Origin: JBNGOQ01 sp050589645
GTDB taxonomy: Bacteria; Bacteroidota; Bacteroidia; Flavobacteriales; Flavobacteriaceae
Direction: 5' to 3'
Assembly (NCBI RefSeq): GCF_050589645.1
Contig: NZ_JBNGOQ010000003.1
Span: forward strand, 372,001 to 436,000
DNA length: 64,000 nucleotides
The notes under the pieces: generated by a model
What the model was told of the DNA's origin: nothing
What the model saw: the letters and a program-made list of their open reading frames with translations, nothing else
The model's database searches: none
Position numbers and translations under genes: made by a program
In this document: one piece after another, positions 18,321 through 26,274 of the stretch
Layout: each line of letters opens with the position of its first letter
How positions within the stretch are numbered: position 1 is the first letter of the stretch

Positions 18321-18779
18321 TCATTTTAAGTTTTTGGCCATGGTCATGGTACAGCGTGGAGATGCAGTAGGGGTTGACGTAACAGCATAGCCAGAGCCTA
18401 GATATAAGTTGATTGCAGCTTTCATTTGGTCCGTTGTTTCCAAAATTAGTTGTGCAGCACCTCTACGAATTGCTTCTCCTTCCAGACTAGCCAACATGCG
18501 TTTGCCCAAACCAGTCCCCCGATGCTCCTTGTCCACATACATTTTTCGGACTTTATAAATTGTCTTATTTATTTCCAATAAGCCTCCCGTAGCTACAATT
18601 TTGTTCTTATAAGTACACACCAAAAAAGTTCCGTTATCGGTTAGGTAGGTAGCTTCAATATCTTCGATATCCGCTTCGGAAGTTTTTTGGTCGTAAGTGA
18701 ACCCAAACTCATTGAGTACCTTCTTTACCAATGAGATGATTTGCTCAGAATCTTGATATGTAGCCCTTCTAATTTTCAC
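18321..18779 (-). CDS. GNAT family N-acetyltransferase
   Basis: A 152-aa GNAT protein. The acetyl-CoA binding motif A reads VRKMYVDKEHRGTGLGKRML (R/Q-x-x-G-x-G/A), preceded by the beta strand IVATGGLLEI and followed by AAQLILETTDQMKAAINLYLGSGY. It transfers an acetyl group from acetyl-CoA to an amine. Its start codon overlaps the stop of the CGNR regulator by 4 bp, a sign of translational coupling. It is clearly homologous to the GNAT encoded at 38.2 kb (same layout, about 150 aa), so the island carries a paralogous pair. Confidence 0.9.
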   Translation of the reverse strand: MKIRRATYQDSEQIISLVKKVLNEFGFTYDQKTSEADIEDIEATYLTDNGTFLVCTYKNKIVATGGLLEINKTIYKVRKMYVDKEHRGTGLGKRMLASLEGEAIRRGAAQLILETTDQMKAAINLYLGSGYAVTSTPTASPRCTMTMAKNLK

Positions 18780-19417
18780 GACTTCAAGCCACGTTGCCTT
18801 TTGTTAAAGCTGTTTACTTTATTTCTATTACCGCAATCCTCCATAACACACCACCTACGACTCCTATTTCTACTGATATCATGGAATAACCATTCACAAG
18901 AGCGGCATTTCTTTACCCGGGTCAAGTCTATTTGAGTCATTACATAGATTACCGAGTCATAGATATGGTGTACTAGTTTTTCATAGGGAGGGAGGTTTTT
19001 GCGCCAGGCCACATGAAATTCACTACCGTTGTATAGGATTTTTTGTTTTTCTATTTTTTCTTTAAAAAAGGCATTCAAGTGGGAAATGACCTTTTCTGAA
19101 GGCTTTTTCTTATCGGCAACAGCAGTAAATATGTTGAAAATTGCCTCGCGAAGTGAATAGAGTTCAGATAGTGTTCCAGAGCCCGTTTTTCTGGTATTCG
19201 TTAGCGTGTGCACCAAGTGTTTGGCCTCAAATTCGTCTAGAATTCCGACGAGCTGACACCAAATCGAAAGATTTTCAAAACTGTCTAACCATTCGTGAGG
19301 GCTTTTTCGATTACGCCAGCTCACGGTGTTGGCAAAATCAAAACATAACTCACCCCCGATGACTTTGTAGGACCCAGTATAGCTACCGGGATTCATGCTC
19401 AATATATTAACCATCAA
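18776..19417 (-). CDS. CGNR zinc-finger (ABATE-domain) transcriptional regulator
   Basis: A 213-aa protein whose N-terminal half has the ABATE signature (GGELCFDFANTVSWRN...EWLDSFENLSIWC). The C-terminal end is a CGNR zinc finger: C-x2-C in VKKCRSCEWLFHD and then CVMEDCGNRNKVNSFNKR. Proteins of this kind are putative stress-responsive DNA-binding regulators, often found beside small-molecule or detoxification genes. It heads a four-gene minus-strand unit and probably controls it. The 150 bp upstream contain no site matching the ECF motifs described below. Confidence 0.85.
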   Translation of the reverse strand: MMVNILSMNPGSYTGSYKVIGGELCFDFANTVSWRNRKSPHEWLDSFENLSIWCQLVGILDEFEAKHLVHTLTNTRKTGSGTLSELYSLREAIFNIFTAVADKKKPSEKVISHLNAFFKEKIEKQKILYNGSEFHVAWRKNLPPYEKLVHHIYDSVIYVMTQIDLTRVKKCRSCEWLFHDISRNRSRRWCVMEDCGNRNKVNSFNKRQRGLKS

Positions 19418-19568
19418 TATAGATTTTACAGGTTAAAATACGATTTTTATTTGTATTAACCTACCATATTACTCTAGAAGGTTAGTTTTTGATGTGACCA
19501 ATCATGATAATAATCAGGTGGCAAGTCTTCTTACCTCAATTTTGTTAGGGAATTGTACGTAGTGTACT

Positions 19569-19907
19569 TTAAATTAGGGGAATTGAAAAGGAAATGTTGG
19601 TGATTGACCAGTACACCCTCAGAATTATAATGTCATATTCTTTGTAGAGATAGAAAATCAGATAAATACAAGGGGTAATGGCTACACTATAGGTAATGAT
19701 ATATTGGAGGATGAGAGGTCCGGGAAAATAATTGCTCGGAAGAAAACCGCACGAAGCATTATAAGCTATAAATAAAAAACCTGGGAGAATATATCGTTTA
19801 AGACTGGCGCGCTTAAACCTAGGGGATTGCATCAATGCAAAAGCGACAAATACAACATCTATTAAAAGATAGAAAAATGTTGTCCAATGTATTGAAGTGC
19901 CGAACAT
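19569..19907 (-). pseudogene. N-terminal membrane sensor fragment, probably truncated
   Basis: These 112 residues form four to five hydrophobic helices with short loops (TTFFYLLIDVVFVAFALM, YILPGFLFIAYNASCGFLP, ILQYIITYSVAI...IYLIFYLYKEYDI). The pattern looks like the N-terminal multi-helix input domain of flavobacterial sensor kinases or LytTR-type regulators, but the frame stops before any kinase or output domain. Downstream sequence shows no continuation that I could find. I therefore call it a probable gene remnant; an intact small membrane protein is the alternative. Confidence 0.45.
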
Positions 19908-19916
19908 TCCGCATTG

Positions 19917-20407
19917 CTAATGAGTTAATGGTTCAAATCGGTTTTCACTCAAATTTTTTCGAACATTGTTCCAGTTAAAAATTTCTCCATTCATAACGAT
20001 ATAGATACCATTTTTCAGATTTTCAAGAGCATTCATGGCATATTCCAAATTAAGAAGGGCATTGGTATTCTTGTCTGTTCCTGGGATGAAGGCACCAGTT
20101 AACACGATAGTTTTTTTCAAGTAAAGTTTGCCCAGATGTTCTGCAGTTTCAACCATGGTATAAGTTCCGTGCGTAATTAATATTTTATTTCGGGGAGTCG
20201 TTTTGATTTGGGATACAATTAATCTTCTGTCTTTATTGGTTATAAAGCGACTGTCTTTTGAAAAGACTTCTTTGGTTGCACATCAGGGATATTATCAATT
20301 AAGTTTAGATGCTCATAAATGGTTACAGGTGAACGGTTAGGCGCATCTTCATATTTATCATATTCAAGTCCTTCAATGGTGCCCCCAGTAGTAATTATTT
20401 GAATCAT
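19917..20407 (-). pseudogene. Small asparaginase-domain protein broken by a frameshift
   Basis: The ATG at 20405-20407 opens a frame reading MIQIITTGGTIEGLEYD, the N-terminal Thr motif of asparaginase-type amidohydrolases, which ends early at TAA 20240-20242. A different frame, entered near 20270, continues with KEVFSKDSRFITNKDRR and the second signature ILITHGTYTMVETAEHLG, through to a normal C-terminus at 19917. Rejoining the two by a single base gives a protein of about 163 aa, the usual size of short flavobacterial asparaginase-domain proteins. A one-base deletion or a sequencing error explains it. The gene lies 47 bp behind the DoxX-like gene. Confidence 0.8.
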
Positions 20408-20454
20408 TTTGAATACTTTCTAGATTAAGAATGTGTATTTGTTTTAATTTAGAC

Positions 20455-21036
20455 TTAATGCCAAAGCCTAAAAAGATTTACCAATAATTGGTCTACTACA
20501 AAAAGTAATGTCATAATACCAGCGATGACTAATACTCTTTTAGTTTTTGAAGTCAAAGATGAAATCTGATTATTGTTAATCTTGATTTTATTAGTTAGAA
20601 TAGCGAAAGCTTTTTGGATTTTTTCCTTATTAAAGTATAGAATCAAATTTAATAGTAAGAAATATAACATAGCATTTGCTAATGCTCCTTTACTCTCTAA
20701 GAAGATAATATCAAAAACTATAATATTTACCATTATTGGCAATAGAATAAACACCCCTATAATTTTTGTTTTATTCAATAATAAAAACCAAGCTCCTATG
20801 ATTTGTAATATCCCTACGAATAGAATGTAGCCATAAGAATATCCCATAAATGTCCACGCAATATTGAAAGCACTAGCATTCTCTAAAGTTATTGCAGCTA
20901 CATCTTCAGGGAGTCTCCCTCTTCGATAAAACTGTCCACCCATTATTTTTCCGATACCATAGAAGTTCAGAAAACCAAACACATACAAACGACATACTAA
21001 TTCATATATTCTATTATCAATTTTGTTTAAAAACAT
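20455..21036 (-). CDS. DoxX-like integral membrane protein
   Basis: A 193-residue protein with five hydrophobic segments. The first helix region GFLNFYGIGKIMGGQFYRRG is followed by YGYILFVGILQIIGAWFLLLNKTKIIG, the arrangement seen in DoxX/DoxD-like quinone-associated membrane proteins. A final helix (VLVIAGIMTLLFVVDQLLVNLF) lies at the C-terminus. Function in the family is poorly known. It stands 60 bp behind the YHS gene and may be transcribed with it from the ECF-type promoter at 22.2 kb. Confidence 0.65.
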   Translation of the reverse strand: MFLNKIDNRIYELVCRLYVFGFLNFYGIGKIMGGQFYRRGRLPEDVAAITLENASAFNIAWTFMGYSYGYILFVGILQIIGAWFLLLNKTKIIGVFILLPIMVNIIVFDIIFLESKGALANAMLYFLLLNLILYFNKEKIQKAFAILTNKIKINNNQISSLTSKTKRVLVIAGIMTLLFVVDQLLVNLFRLWH

Positions 21037-21096
21037 TTTTCTAATTACCTGTTAGATGATTTTTGTTCATGATTAAGTGATGTTATAGGCTAAGAA

Positions 21097-22150
21097 TCAA
21101 AAGAAACGCCAATGAACCTTCCTTACTTTTAGAAGCTCTTTTCTGATTTTCTGCCATTCTACATCAGCGCTTTTTATATATTCATCTTCCTTTTTTAAAA
21201 ACATATTCTTGACTCCGGATGACCAATTGAGGTATAATTTTCCGTCTGTAATTGACCAACTGTCTTGGGGCCTGCTTTCAGCACCGTATCCATTGCTTCC
21301 ATGACCAGACATTCCATAAGCACACCACCCTCCATATTGGGGAGCATACTTTTCAGGATTAGCCTCGAATAAATCCCGATGCTCTTCGGAGGCAAATAAC
21401 CAGGTAGCTCCATTCCATTTATAAGATGTATTCTTTTTACCCTTAGTTGCTTTCTCCAATTTGAAATAAGCTACAGGGTCGTAGCCCCCAATAACATAGC
21501 CATTACGTAATACCATAATTTCAGTGTCAGCCAATACCGGACGCATCTCATGACTATCATATGGGTCTTTAGACTTTAAACTTGGCCAGAATGTTTTTGC
21601 ACCAGATTTAATATCTTTTCTAACTCTCGGCCATTGACTATCTGCATACTTAATTAGATTGGTCATTGCTTCTTTATTTTTACTAAAATATTCCGCCCAA
21701 TCGACCCTGTCTATGAGATACAATTTGTTTTTAAATATTACCCAACTGTCTTCTGGACGGGTCTGTGCACCAAAACCTTCACCTCCGGCTCCTGCCATTT
21801 GTGTCAAAGACCAACCCCCGTATTGAGGAGAATAAGTAGTTGGGGATTTCTCAAAAAGTTCTTTATGCTCCTCTGAGAAAAAGCCAAGTTGCGTCATTCC
21901 ATTCAACTTTAATGGATGCAAATCCTTTCTGAGCCTTATTTTGTTTAAAATATGCTACAGGGTCATAACCTCCTATAGCATAACCATTCTCCAATATCAT
22001 AATTTCTGAACTACCAAGATTTGGCTTCCAGTCGTCTCTGTCTTTAACAAATTCTTGGACAACAAAATCTTTTTTGACTTTACTTTGAGCTGATATTATT
22101 ATTGGAATATTAAAAGCCAGAAGCACAATTATCAATTTTATATTTCTCAT
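21097..22150 (-). pseudogene. Secreted tandem YHS-domain protein with a frameshift
   Basis: The N-terminal frame (from 22150) gives a signal peptide ending in ISAQ and a first YHS domain with GYDPVAYFK and WNDATWLF, then runs into a stop. The other frame continues directly with FSEEHKELFEKSPTTYSPQYGGW, the missing rest of that domain. It then gives a complete second YHS copy (GYDPVAYFK, WNGATWLFASEEHRDLFEANPEKYAPQYGGWCAYGM). The break is at about 21876-21886, near a T5 run on the coding strand, and needs a +1 shift. YHS domains are short metal-associated modules. The intact gene would encode about 350 aa in the periplasm. It carries one of the nine ECF-type promoters. Confidence 0.8.
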
Positions 22151-22182
22151 ATCTGCATGTATTTACTGATTACAGTTATATA

Positions 22183-22212
22183 ATAAGTAACTGGAGAAAG
22201 TATGAAATCACA
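22183..22212 (-). promoter_or_regulatory. ECF-type promoter (TGTGA / ACTTAT) before the YHS gene
   Basis: On the minus strand TGTGATTTC is followed, 19 nt after TGTGA, by ACTTAT; the latter lies 32 nt before the YHS start codon. Spacing is identical to the eight other sites with this motif in the window. Confidence 0.65.
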
Positions 22213-22359
22213 CTCTTATCTCTTTTTTGTAAAATTTTAACAAAAGTCTATACAGAAATGTAAATAGTGAAGCTTTCGGGATTTTAGCAGTATGTTCTAT
22301 TGATTAAGACGTGCTTTTAAAATGATTTCAGAGCCTAAAAAATGAGTTGAAGGGAAAAA

Positions 22360-23319
22360 TTAGACTTGGTTTACCCATCTTTTAGCTGCGTGCAGATAGG
22401 CACTAGGTTCCGAGTAACCTAATATGTATGCAATACCTTTTGTTTTAATGAGGTTTCCTTTTACTAAATAAATTGAAAGTTCCTTTCTAATATCGTCAAT
22501 AATCCTTCTAAAGGACAAGCCTTCATCTGATAACTTTCTTTGGAAAGTCCTATCGCTTATCGGAAACTGCTTTGATACTTGTTCAAAATTTGGGGGTTCA
22601 GGGCAGCACATATTTAATATCATATTTCTAACCATCACAGAAAAAACTTTATTCTCAGCGTTTTGTAGAGAAAGCATTTGTACAAACTTAGGCAACAAAT
22701 ATTCTATTTCTTTGGCACGTTTTGTATTTATTTCGGTAGTAAGAATGCTTTTGTTAAACTGTATGAGGTAGGCGTCTTCATATTCAACTTTGGTGTTTAA
22801 AAAACTAGAATATTCGCTAGTATCGTTATAAGGTAATTTCAGAGCAGGCAAAACACTATCACTTACCATAAGTTTAAGTTCTCTATAAATGAAACAAAAT
22901 ACGGTATCTAGAAGATGACTTTTTAGAATTTCATTTTTGATTGGGCTATCAAGACGAATTTCAAAACTGTTGTCATACTCTTTCGTAGTAAGTTCCACTA
23001 TTGAAAATGATGTTGATAAGTATTGTTGCAATATAAATATCGCTTGCTCTATACTGGACGCGTTTAGAGATATTTCGGCTATAAACCCTAAAGACTTAAT
23101 ATTTAAGTAACAACCATAGTATAATCCAAAATAAGTATGCTTTACTTTTTGCGATAAAGTCTCAAAAACACTTAAAAACTCTTTATCACTTACATTATTT
23201 TCAGGGTTGTTGATATCCAACTCTTCATCATCTAAATATTGTCGCAGTTGCAATTCATTAGTTCCTAGATAGGAACCGTAGTCAAATAAATTAGCTATAT
23301 GTATTGCCGAAATTTTCAT
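22360..23319 (-). CDS. AraC-family regulator with arabinose-binding-like N-terminal domain
   Basis: A protein of about 320 aa with an N-terminal Arabinose_bd-type domain (about residues 20-200) and a C-terminal AraC HTH (about 225-315: FPISDRTFQRKLSDEGLSFRRIIDDIRKELS and IAYILGYSEPSAYLHAAKRW). This layout is that of OruR/ArgR-like AraC regulators. A classical Bacteroidota promoter ends only a few bases before the first ATG at 23328, so the second ATG at 23319 (MKISAIHI) is the more likely start. It is divergent from the SRPBCC membrane protein and is its likely regulator. Confidence 0.88.
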   Translation of the reverse strand: MKISAIHIANLFDYGSYLGTNELQLRQYLDDEELDINNPENNVSDKEFLSVFETLSQKVKHTYFGLYYGCYLNIKSLGFIAEISLNASSIEQAIFILQQYLSTSFSIVELTTKEYDNSFEIRLDSPIKNEILKSHLLDTVFCFIYRELKLMVSDSVLPALKLPYNDTSEYSSFLNTKVEYEDAYLIQFNKSILTTEINTKRAKEIEYLLPKFVQMLSLQNAENKVFSVMVRNMILNMCCPEPPNFEQVSKQFPISDRTFQRKLSDEGLSFRRIIDDIRKELSIYLVKGNLIKTKGIAYILGYSEPSAYLHAAKRWVNQV

Positions 23320-23330
23320 TGTTTGCAATA

Positions 23331-23362
23331 CAAATATTGGCGTAAAATATCAATTAAACAAA
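23331..23362 (-). promoter_or_regulatory. Vegetative-type Bacteroidota promoter of the AraC gene
   Basis: On the minus strand TTTG is followed after 20 nt by AATATTTG, close to the TTTG-N19/20-TAnnTTTG consensus. The implied transcript start lies almost at the start codon, giving a very short leader. Confidence 0.55.
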
Positions 23363-23374
23363 AAAAGACACTTC

Positions 23375-23382
23375 TATTTTTG
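23375..23382 (+). promoter_or_regulatory. TAnnTTTG -7 element before the SRPBCC membrane gene
   Basis: TATTTTTG lies 20 bp before the ATG at 23403 and matches the -7 consensus of the housekeeping sigma of Bacteroidota. No good TTTG is seen at the usual distance upstream, so an activator such as the divergent AraC protein may be needed. Confidence 0.5.
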
Positions 23383-23402
23383 TACCAATAAACATAAATA
23401 TT

Positions 23403-24257
23403 ATGAACAAACTACAGAACACACTTTTGGCTAATGCCATATTCTCAGGAATGTCAGGAATAGGGCTTCTTTTATTTCACAAAGAGATAGCGGATATTTT
23501 TTCCGTTAATTCTAGTACTACTTTTTGGATAGTAGGAATTGCACTCATCTATTTTGCTTCGACCATTACTTACGAAATCTTTAAACAAAGACCTATACCT
23601 ATTTTATTTATAATTATTCAAGACATATTATGGGTAATAGGCAGTATAATTTTACTTGTATCACAACCATTCGGCATCTCCATTACAGGAAACTATATAA
23701 TAGCTGCAATTGCATTAATCGTCTTTTTTATGGCTATTGCTCAATCTAAAGCTTTGTCCAAAGTTGACACTATAGATGCAGACGGAAAAAAGCGATTACG
23801 CTTTAAAACAATATTCAATGCCAATGGAACAAAAGTATGGAAAGTAATATCTGATGTAGGAAATGTTTATAAAGTAGCACCAAATATTGATGATTCATCT
23901 ATCGTTTCCGGTAATGGAGAGGGGATGATTAGAAGTTGTTCACATGGAAAGGATAGTTGGACAGAGACCTGCTCTTTGTGGAAAGAAGAAGAGGCCATAT
24001 CGTTTGTGGTTCATACAGATAAACCAGACTATCCGTACCCATTATCTTTTCTACAAGGAGCTTGGTACATAAAGGAAATAGATAGCAACAATACTGAAGT
24101 AGAGATGATTTTTGATTTAAAATTTAAGAATAAACTACAAAATCTGTTTGTCTACCCTCTAATGAAATTCAAGTTTGGCAAATCATTCAATGTACTACTA
24201 GATAATTGGAAAGCTATTATTGAAGAACATAGCAATGGGAGCTGGTTTTTCGCATAA
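23403..24257 (+). CDS. Membrane-anchored SRPBCC-domain protein
   Basis: A 284-aa fusion. The first 120 residues form four transmembrane helices (ANAIFSGMSGIGLLLF, FWIVGIALIYFASTI, ILFIIIQDILWVIGSIILL, YIIAAIALIVFFMAI). The rest is a START/SRPBCC ligand-binding domain (RFKTIFNANGTKVWKVISDVGNVYKVAPNI ... NTEVEMIFDLKFKN). SRPBCC domains hold hydrophobic ligands in a deep pocket. The helical part resembles small stand-alone membrane proteins, so this is a natural fusion of two modules. The degenerate sigma gene overlaps its last 38 bases. Confidence 0.75.
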   Translation: MNKLQNTLLANAIFSGMSGIGLLLFHKEIADIFSVNSSTTFWIVGIALIYFASTITYEIFKQRPIPILFIIIQDILWVIGSIILLVSQPFGISITGNYIIAAIALIVFFMAIAQSKALSKVDTIDADGKKRLRFKTIFNANGTKVWKVISDVGNVYKVAPNIDDSSIVSGNGEGMIRSCSHGKDSWTETCSLWKEEEAISFVVHTDKPDYPYPLSFLQGAWYIKEIDSNNTEVEMIFDLKFKNKLQNLFVYPLMKFKFGKSFNVLLDNWKAIIEEHSNGSWFFA

Positions 24258-24779
24258 TAAAGTGTACAAAAAATCATCCAAAAACACGAAACAAATACTT
24301 TTTAACCAGCTCCTTAAGGAAAATGAAGGAATTTTATCTAAGGTGGTCAATCAATTTATTGCGAGTGAATATGATAGAAAAGATTTTAAACAGGAGATAA
24401 TTTATCAATTATGGAAATCTTATGATTCATTTAGTGGTAGGTCCAAATTCAGCACTTGGATGTATAGGGTATCTTTAAATACTGCGCTTAAATATCTTAA
24501 GAAAAAGAAAAAGATAATTTCAAGTATAGGGATTGATGAGAACTTACTTCAAAAAATTGATGTAAAGCATACGAGATTGAGGAACAAACAAAACTGATGT
24601 ACGAGGCGCTATACAAATTAGATAAAATAGAAAAGGAGATGCTACTCTTATATTTAAAAGGATTAAAGCAGAAAGAAATTGCTCAAATAATGGGTTTTAC
24701 GACCACCAATGTTGGAACCAAAATTGGGCGAATAAAATTAAAATTGAAAAAAATGGTTGCAAGGCAAGAATCAAATTAA
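24220..24779 (+). pseudogene. ECF sigma factor split by a frameshift
   Basis: The first frame encodes region 2 (FKQEIIYQLWKSYDSFSGRSKFSTWMYRVSLNTALKYLKKKKK) and stops at 24597. The second frame carries region 4 (IEKEMLLLYLKGLKQKEIAQIMGFTTTNVGTKIGRIK) up to 24779. A single-base shift near 24570 restores a sequence (EIEEQTKLMYEAL...) that aligns end to end with the intact sigma at 31.1-31.6 kb (SGRSKFSTWMYRVALNTA, GFTTTNVGTRISRIK). It is thus a recently inactivated or mis-sequenced paralogue of that sigma. If inactive, the intact paralogue is the only candidate left in the island to serve its promoters. Confidence 0.82.
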
Positions 24780-24841
24780 AGACTGTTCACTAAAAAATAC
24801 CAGTAATAATAGAATACTGAATTTAAATGATTCAGTCAAAA

Positions 24842-24871
24842 TGTGATTTTTAAATAGAAACTCATACCAAT
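24842..24871 (+). promoter_or_regulatory. ECF-type promoter (TGTGA / ACCAAT) before the hydrolase
   Basis: TGTGATTTTT is followed, 19 nt after TGTGA, by ACCAAT, which ends 26 nt before the ATG at 24898. One base in the second element departs from the ACTAAT form. Confidence 0.6.
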
Positions 24872-24897
24872 ACATATGAATCACATATTTATAAAAA

Positions 24898-26196
24898 ATG
24901 AAAGAATTTAAAAACATAAATACTATCCAAAAAATAAGCATAGTATTTATTGCTATAGGTGCAATGAGCATTTTTCCTGAGCACGGTACTTGGTTTCATA
25001 AAACATTGCAAACCCTATTTGTAGTAGGACTATTATTTTATATATATCCCATAAAAAGGAAAATGTTTAACTCTAAAATAAAAAAAACAACACTCATATT
25101 AATTTTCAGCATAGGTAGTATGGGGCTCAATGCACAAGATTATTCGGAACAAATTGAATCTTTTAACCTGAGTTTTGATGAAAAAGATTTGGGTAAGGTA
25201 AACAAACATTTAAGTAGCGAATTGAAGTTCGACCCTATTCCTGCTTCTAAGACTCCTATGATTATGAAAAATATAGTCACTAAGTTACCTAAACTAAATA
25301 GTATAAAAATAATTGAAAGTGAGAAAGGAAAGGCTAAAGTAAAGTATGATTTTGTAGGCTTAGGAATTAGGGAATCTCGTATTCACTTTGACGAAGAAGA
25401 TAAGATTACAAAAATTGAACTAATAGAAAATCCTATCAGACAAGAGATGGAAGCTCAAAAAGCGATGAAGAAAAGCATGCAGCAACCAAATACCAATGGC
25501 TTATCCAGTAAGTTTGAGAAAATTCAGTTTAAATCTATAGATAACCTAATGGTAACTGGGAATTTATATGAAATTTCTAAGGAAAATCCAATAATCTTGC
25601 TATGCCATCAAGCCGGTTACAATAAGTTTGAATACGCAGATATAGCGCCCCGTTTAAATCAATTAGGCTTCAATGTTTTAGCAATCGACCAACGTGCAGG
25701 AGGTGAATTTGCTGGGCATAAAAATGAAACTAACACACTAGCTAAGCAAAAAGGGTACACCAATCTTGATTTTTTAGATGCTGAACAAGATATAATTACG
25801 GCTATAGACTACCTTACTAATAGATACAGTAAAAAAATTGTATTATGGGGAAGTTCTTATTCTTCGAGTTTAGCTTTTATTATCGGAATGGAGAATGAAA
25901 ATGTTATGGCTAGTATAGCCTTCAGTCCTGGCAACTATTTTGGCGACAAAAGACCTTTATTAGAAAATGTTCTTTCGAAGTCTAAGAAACCTTTTTTTAT
26001 TACCTCTTCCAAGAATGAGGCACAAGAAATTAAACGTCTTCTTTTAAAAGATGTTCCTAAAGGAAAGGAAAGGATACATTTCACGCCTAATTCCGAGGGA
26101 TTTCATGGTTCTAGAGTTTTATGGGTTGGACAAACAGGAGCGGAAGAATATTGGTCTCAAATAAGGTCTTTTCTAGATAATTATCGTAAGATATAA
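24898..26196 (+). CDS. Alpha/beta hydrolase with an extra N-terminal membrane segment
   Basis: A 432-aa protein. Residues 10-50 hold two hydrophobic stretches (KISIVFIAIGAMSIF, LQTLFVVGLLFYIYPI). At residue 56 a second Met starts what looks like an ordinary signal peptide (KKTTLILIFSIGSMGLNAQ). A periplasmic region (80-170) resembling a DUF3887-type accessory domain follows. The hydrolase domain comes next, with nucleophile WGSSYSSS, an acidic residue in the following strand and a late His in GFHGSRVL. The N-terminus looks like a separate small membrane protein fused in frame to a secreted hydrolase, perhaps by loss of a stop codon. The ECF-type promoter 26 bp upstream argues that translation starts at 24898. 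Confidence 0.75.
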   Translation: MKEFKNINTIQKISIVFIAIGAMSIFPEHGTWFHKTLQTLFVVGLLFYIYPIKRKMFNSKIKKTTLILIFSIGSMGLNAQDYSEQIESFNLSFDEKDLGKVNKHLSSELKFDPIPASKTPMIMKNIVTKLPKLNSIKIIESEKGKAKVKYDFVGLGIRESRIHFDEEDKITKIELIENPIRQEMEAQKAMKKSMQQPNTNGLSSKFEKIQFKSIDNLMVTGNLYEISKENPIILLCHQAGYNKFEYADIAPRLNQLGFNVLAIDQRAGGEFAGHKNETNTLAKQKGYTNLDFLDAEQDIITAIDYLTNRYSKKIVLWGSSYSSSLAFIIGMENENVMASIAFSPGNYFGDKRPLLENVLSKSKKPFFITSSKNEAQEIKRLLLKDVPKGKERIHFTPNSEGFHGSRVLWVGQTGAEEYWSQIRSFLDNYRKI

Positions 26197-26210
26197 CTAG
26201 GCCAAAATAA

Positions 26211-26243
26211 TGCTGTTCCAAATATGAAAACTATAGAACAGCA
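26211..26243. terminator. Hairpin between the hydrolase and the metallopeptidase-like gene
   Basis: TGCTGTTC pairs with GAACAGCA around a 17-nt loop. There is no strong T-tract, so it may be a weak terminator or an RNA-stability element. Confidence 0.35.
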
Positions 26244-26274
26244 AGAATAATCATTTTTAAATATCCTTAGTCTG

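Noticed and set aside
21870..21890. Programmed frameshifting in the YHS gene
   Set aside because: The needed shift is +1 and no slippery heptamer, stop-codon context or stimulatory structure is seen; mutation or sequence error is simpler.
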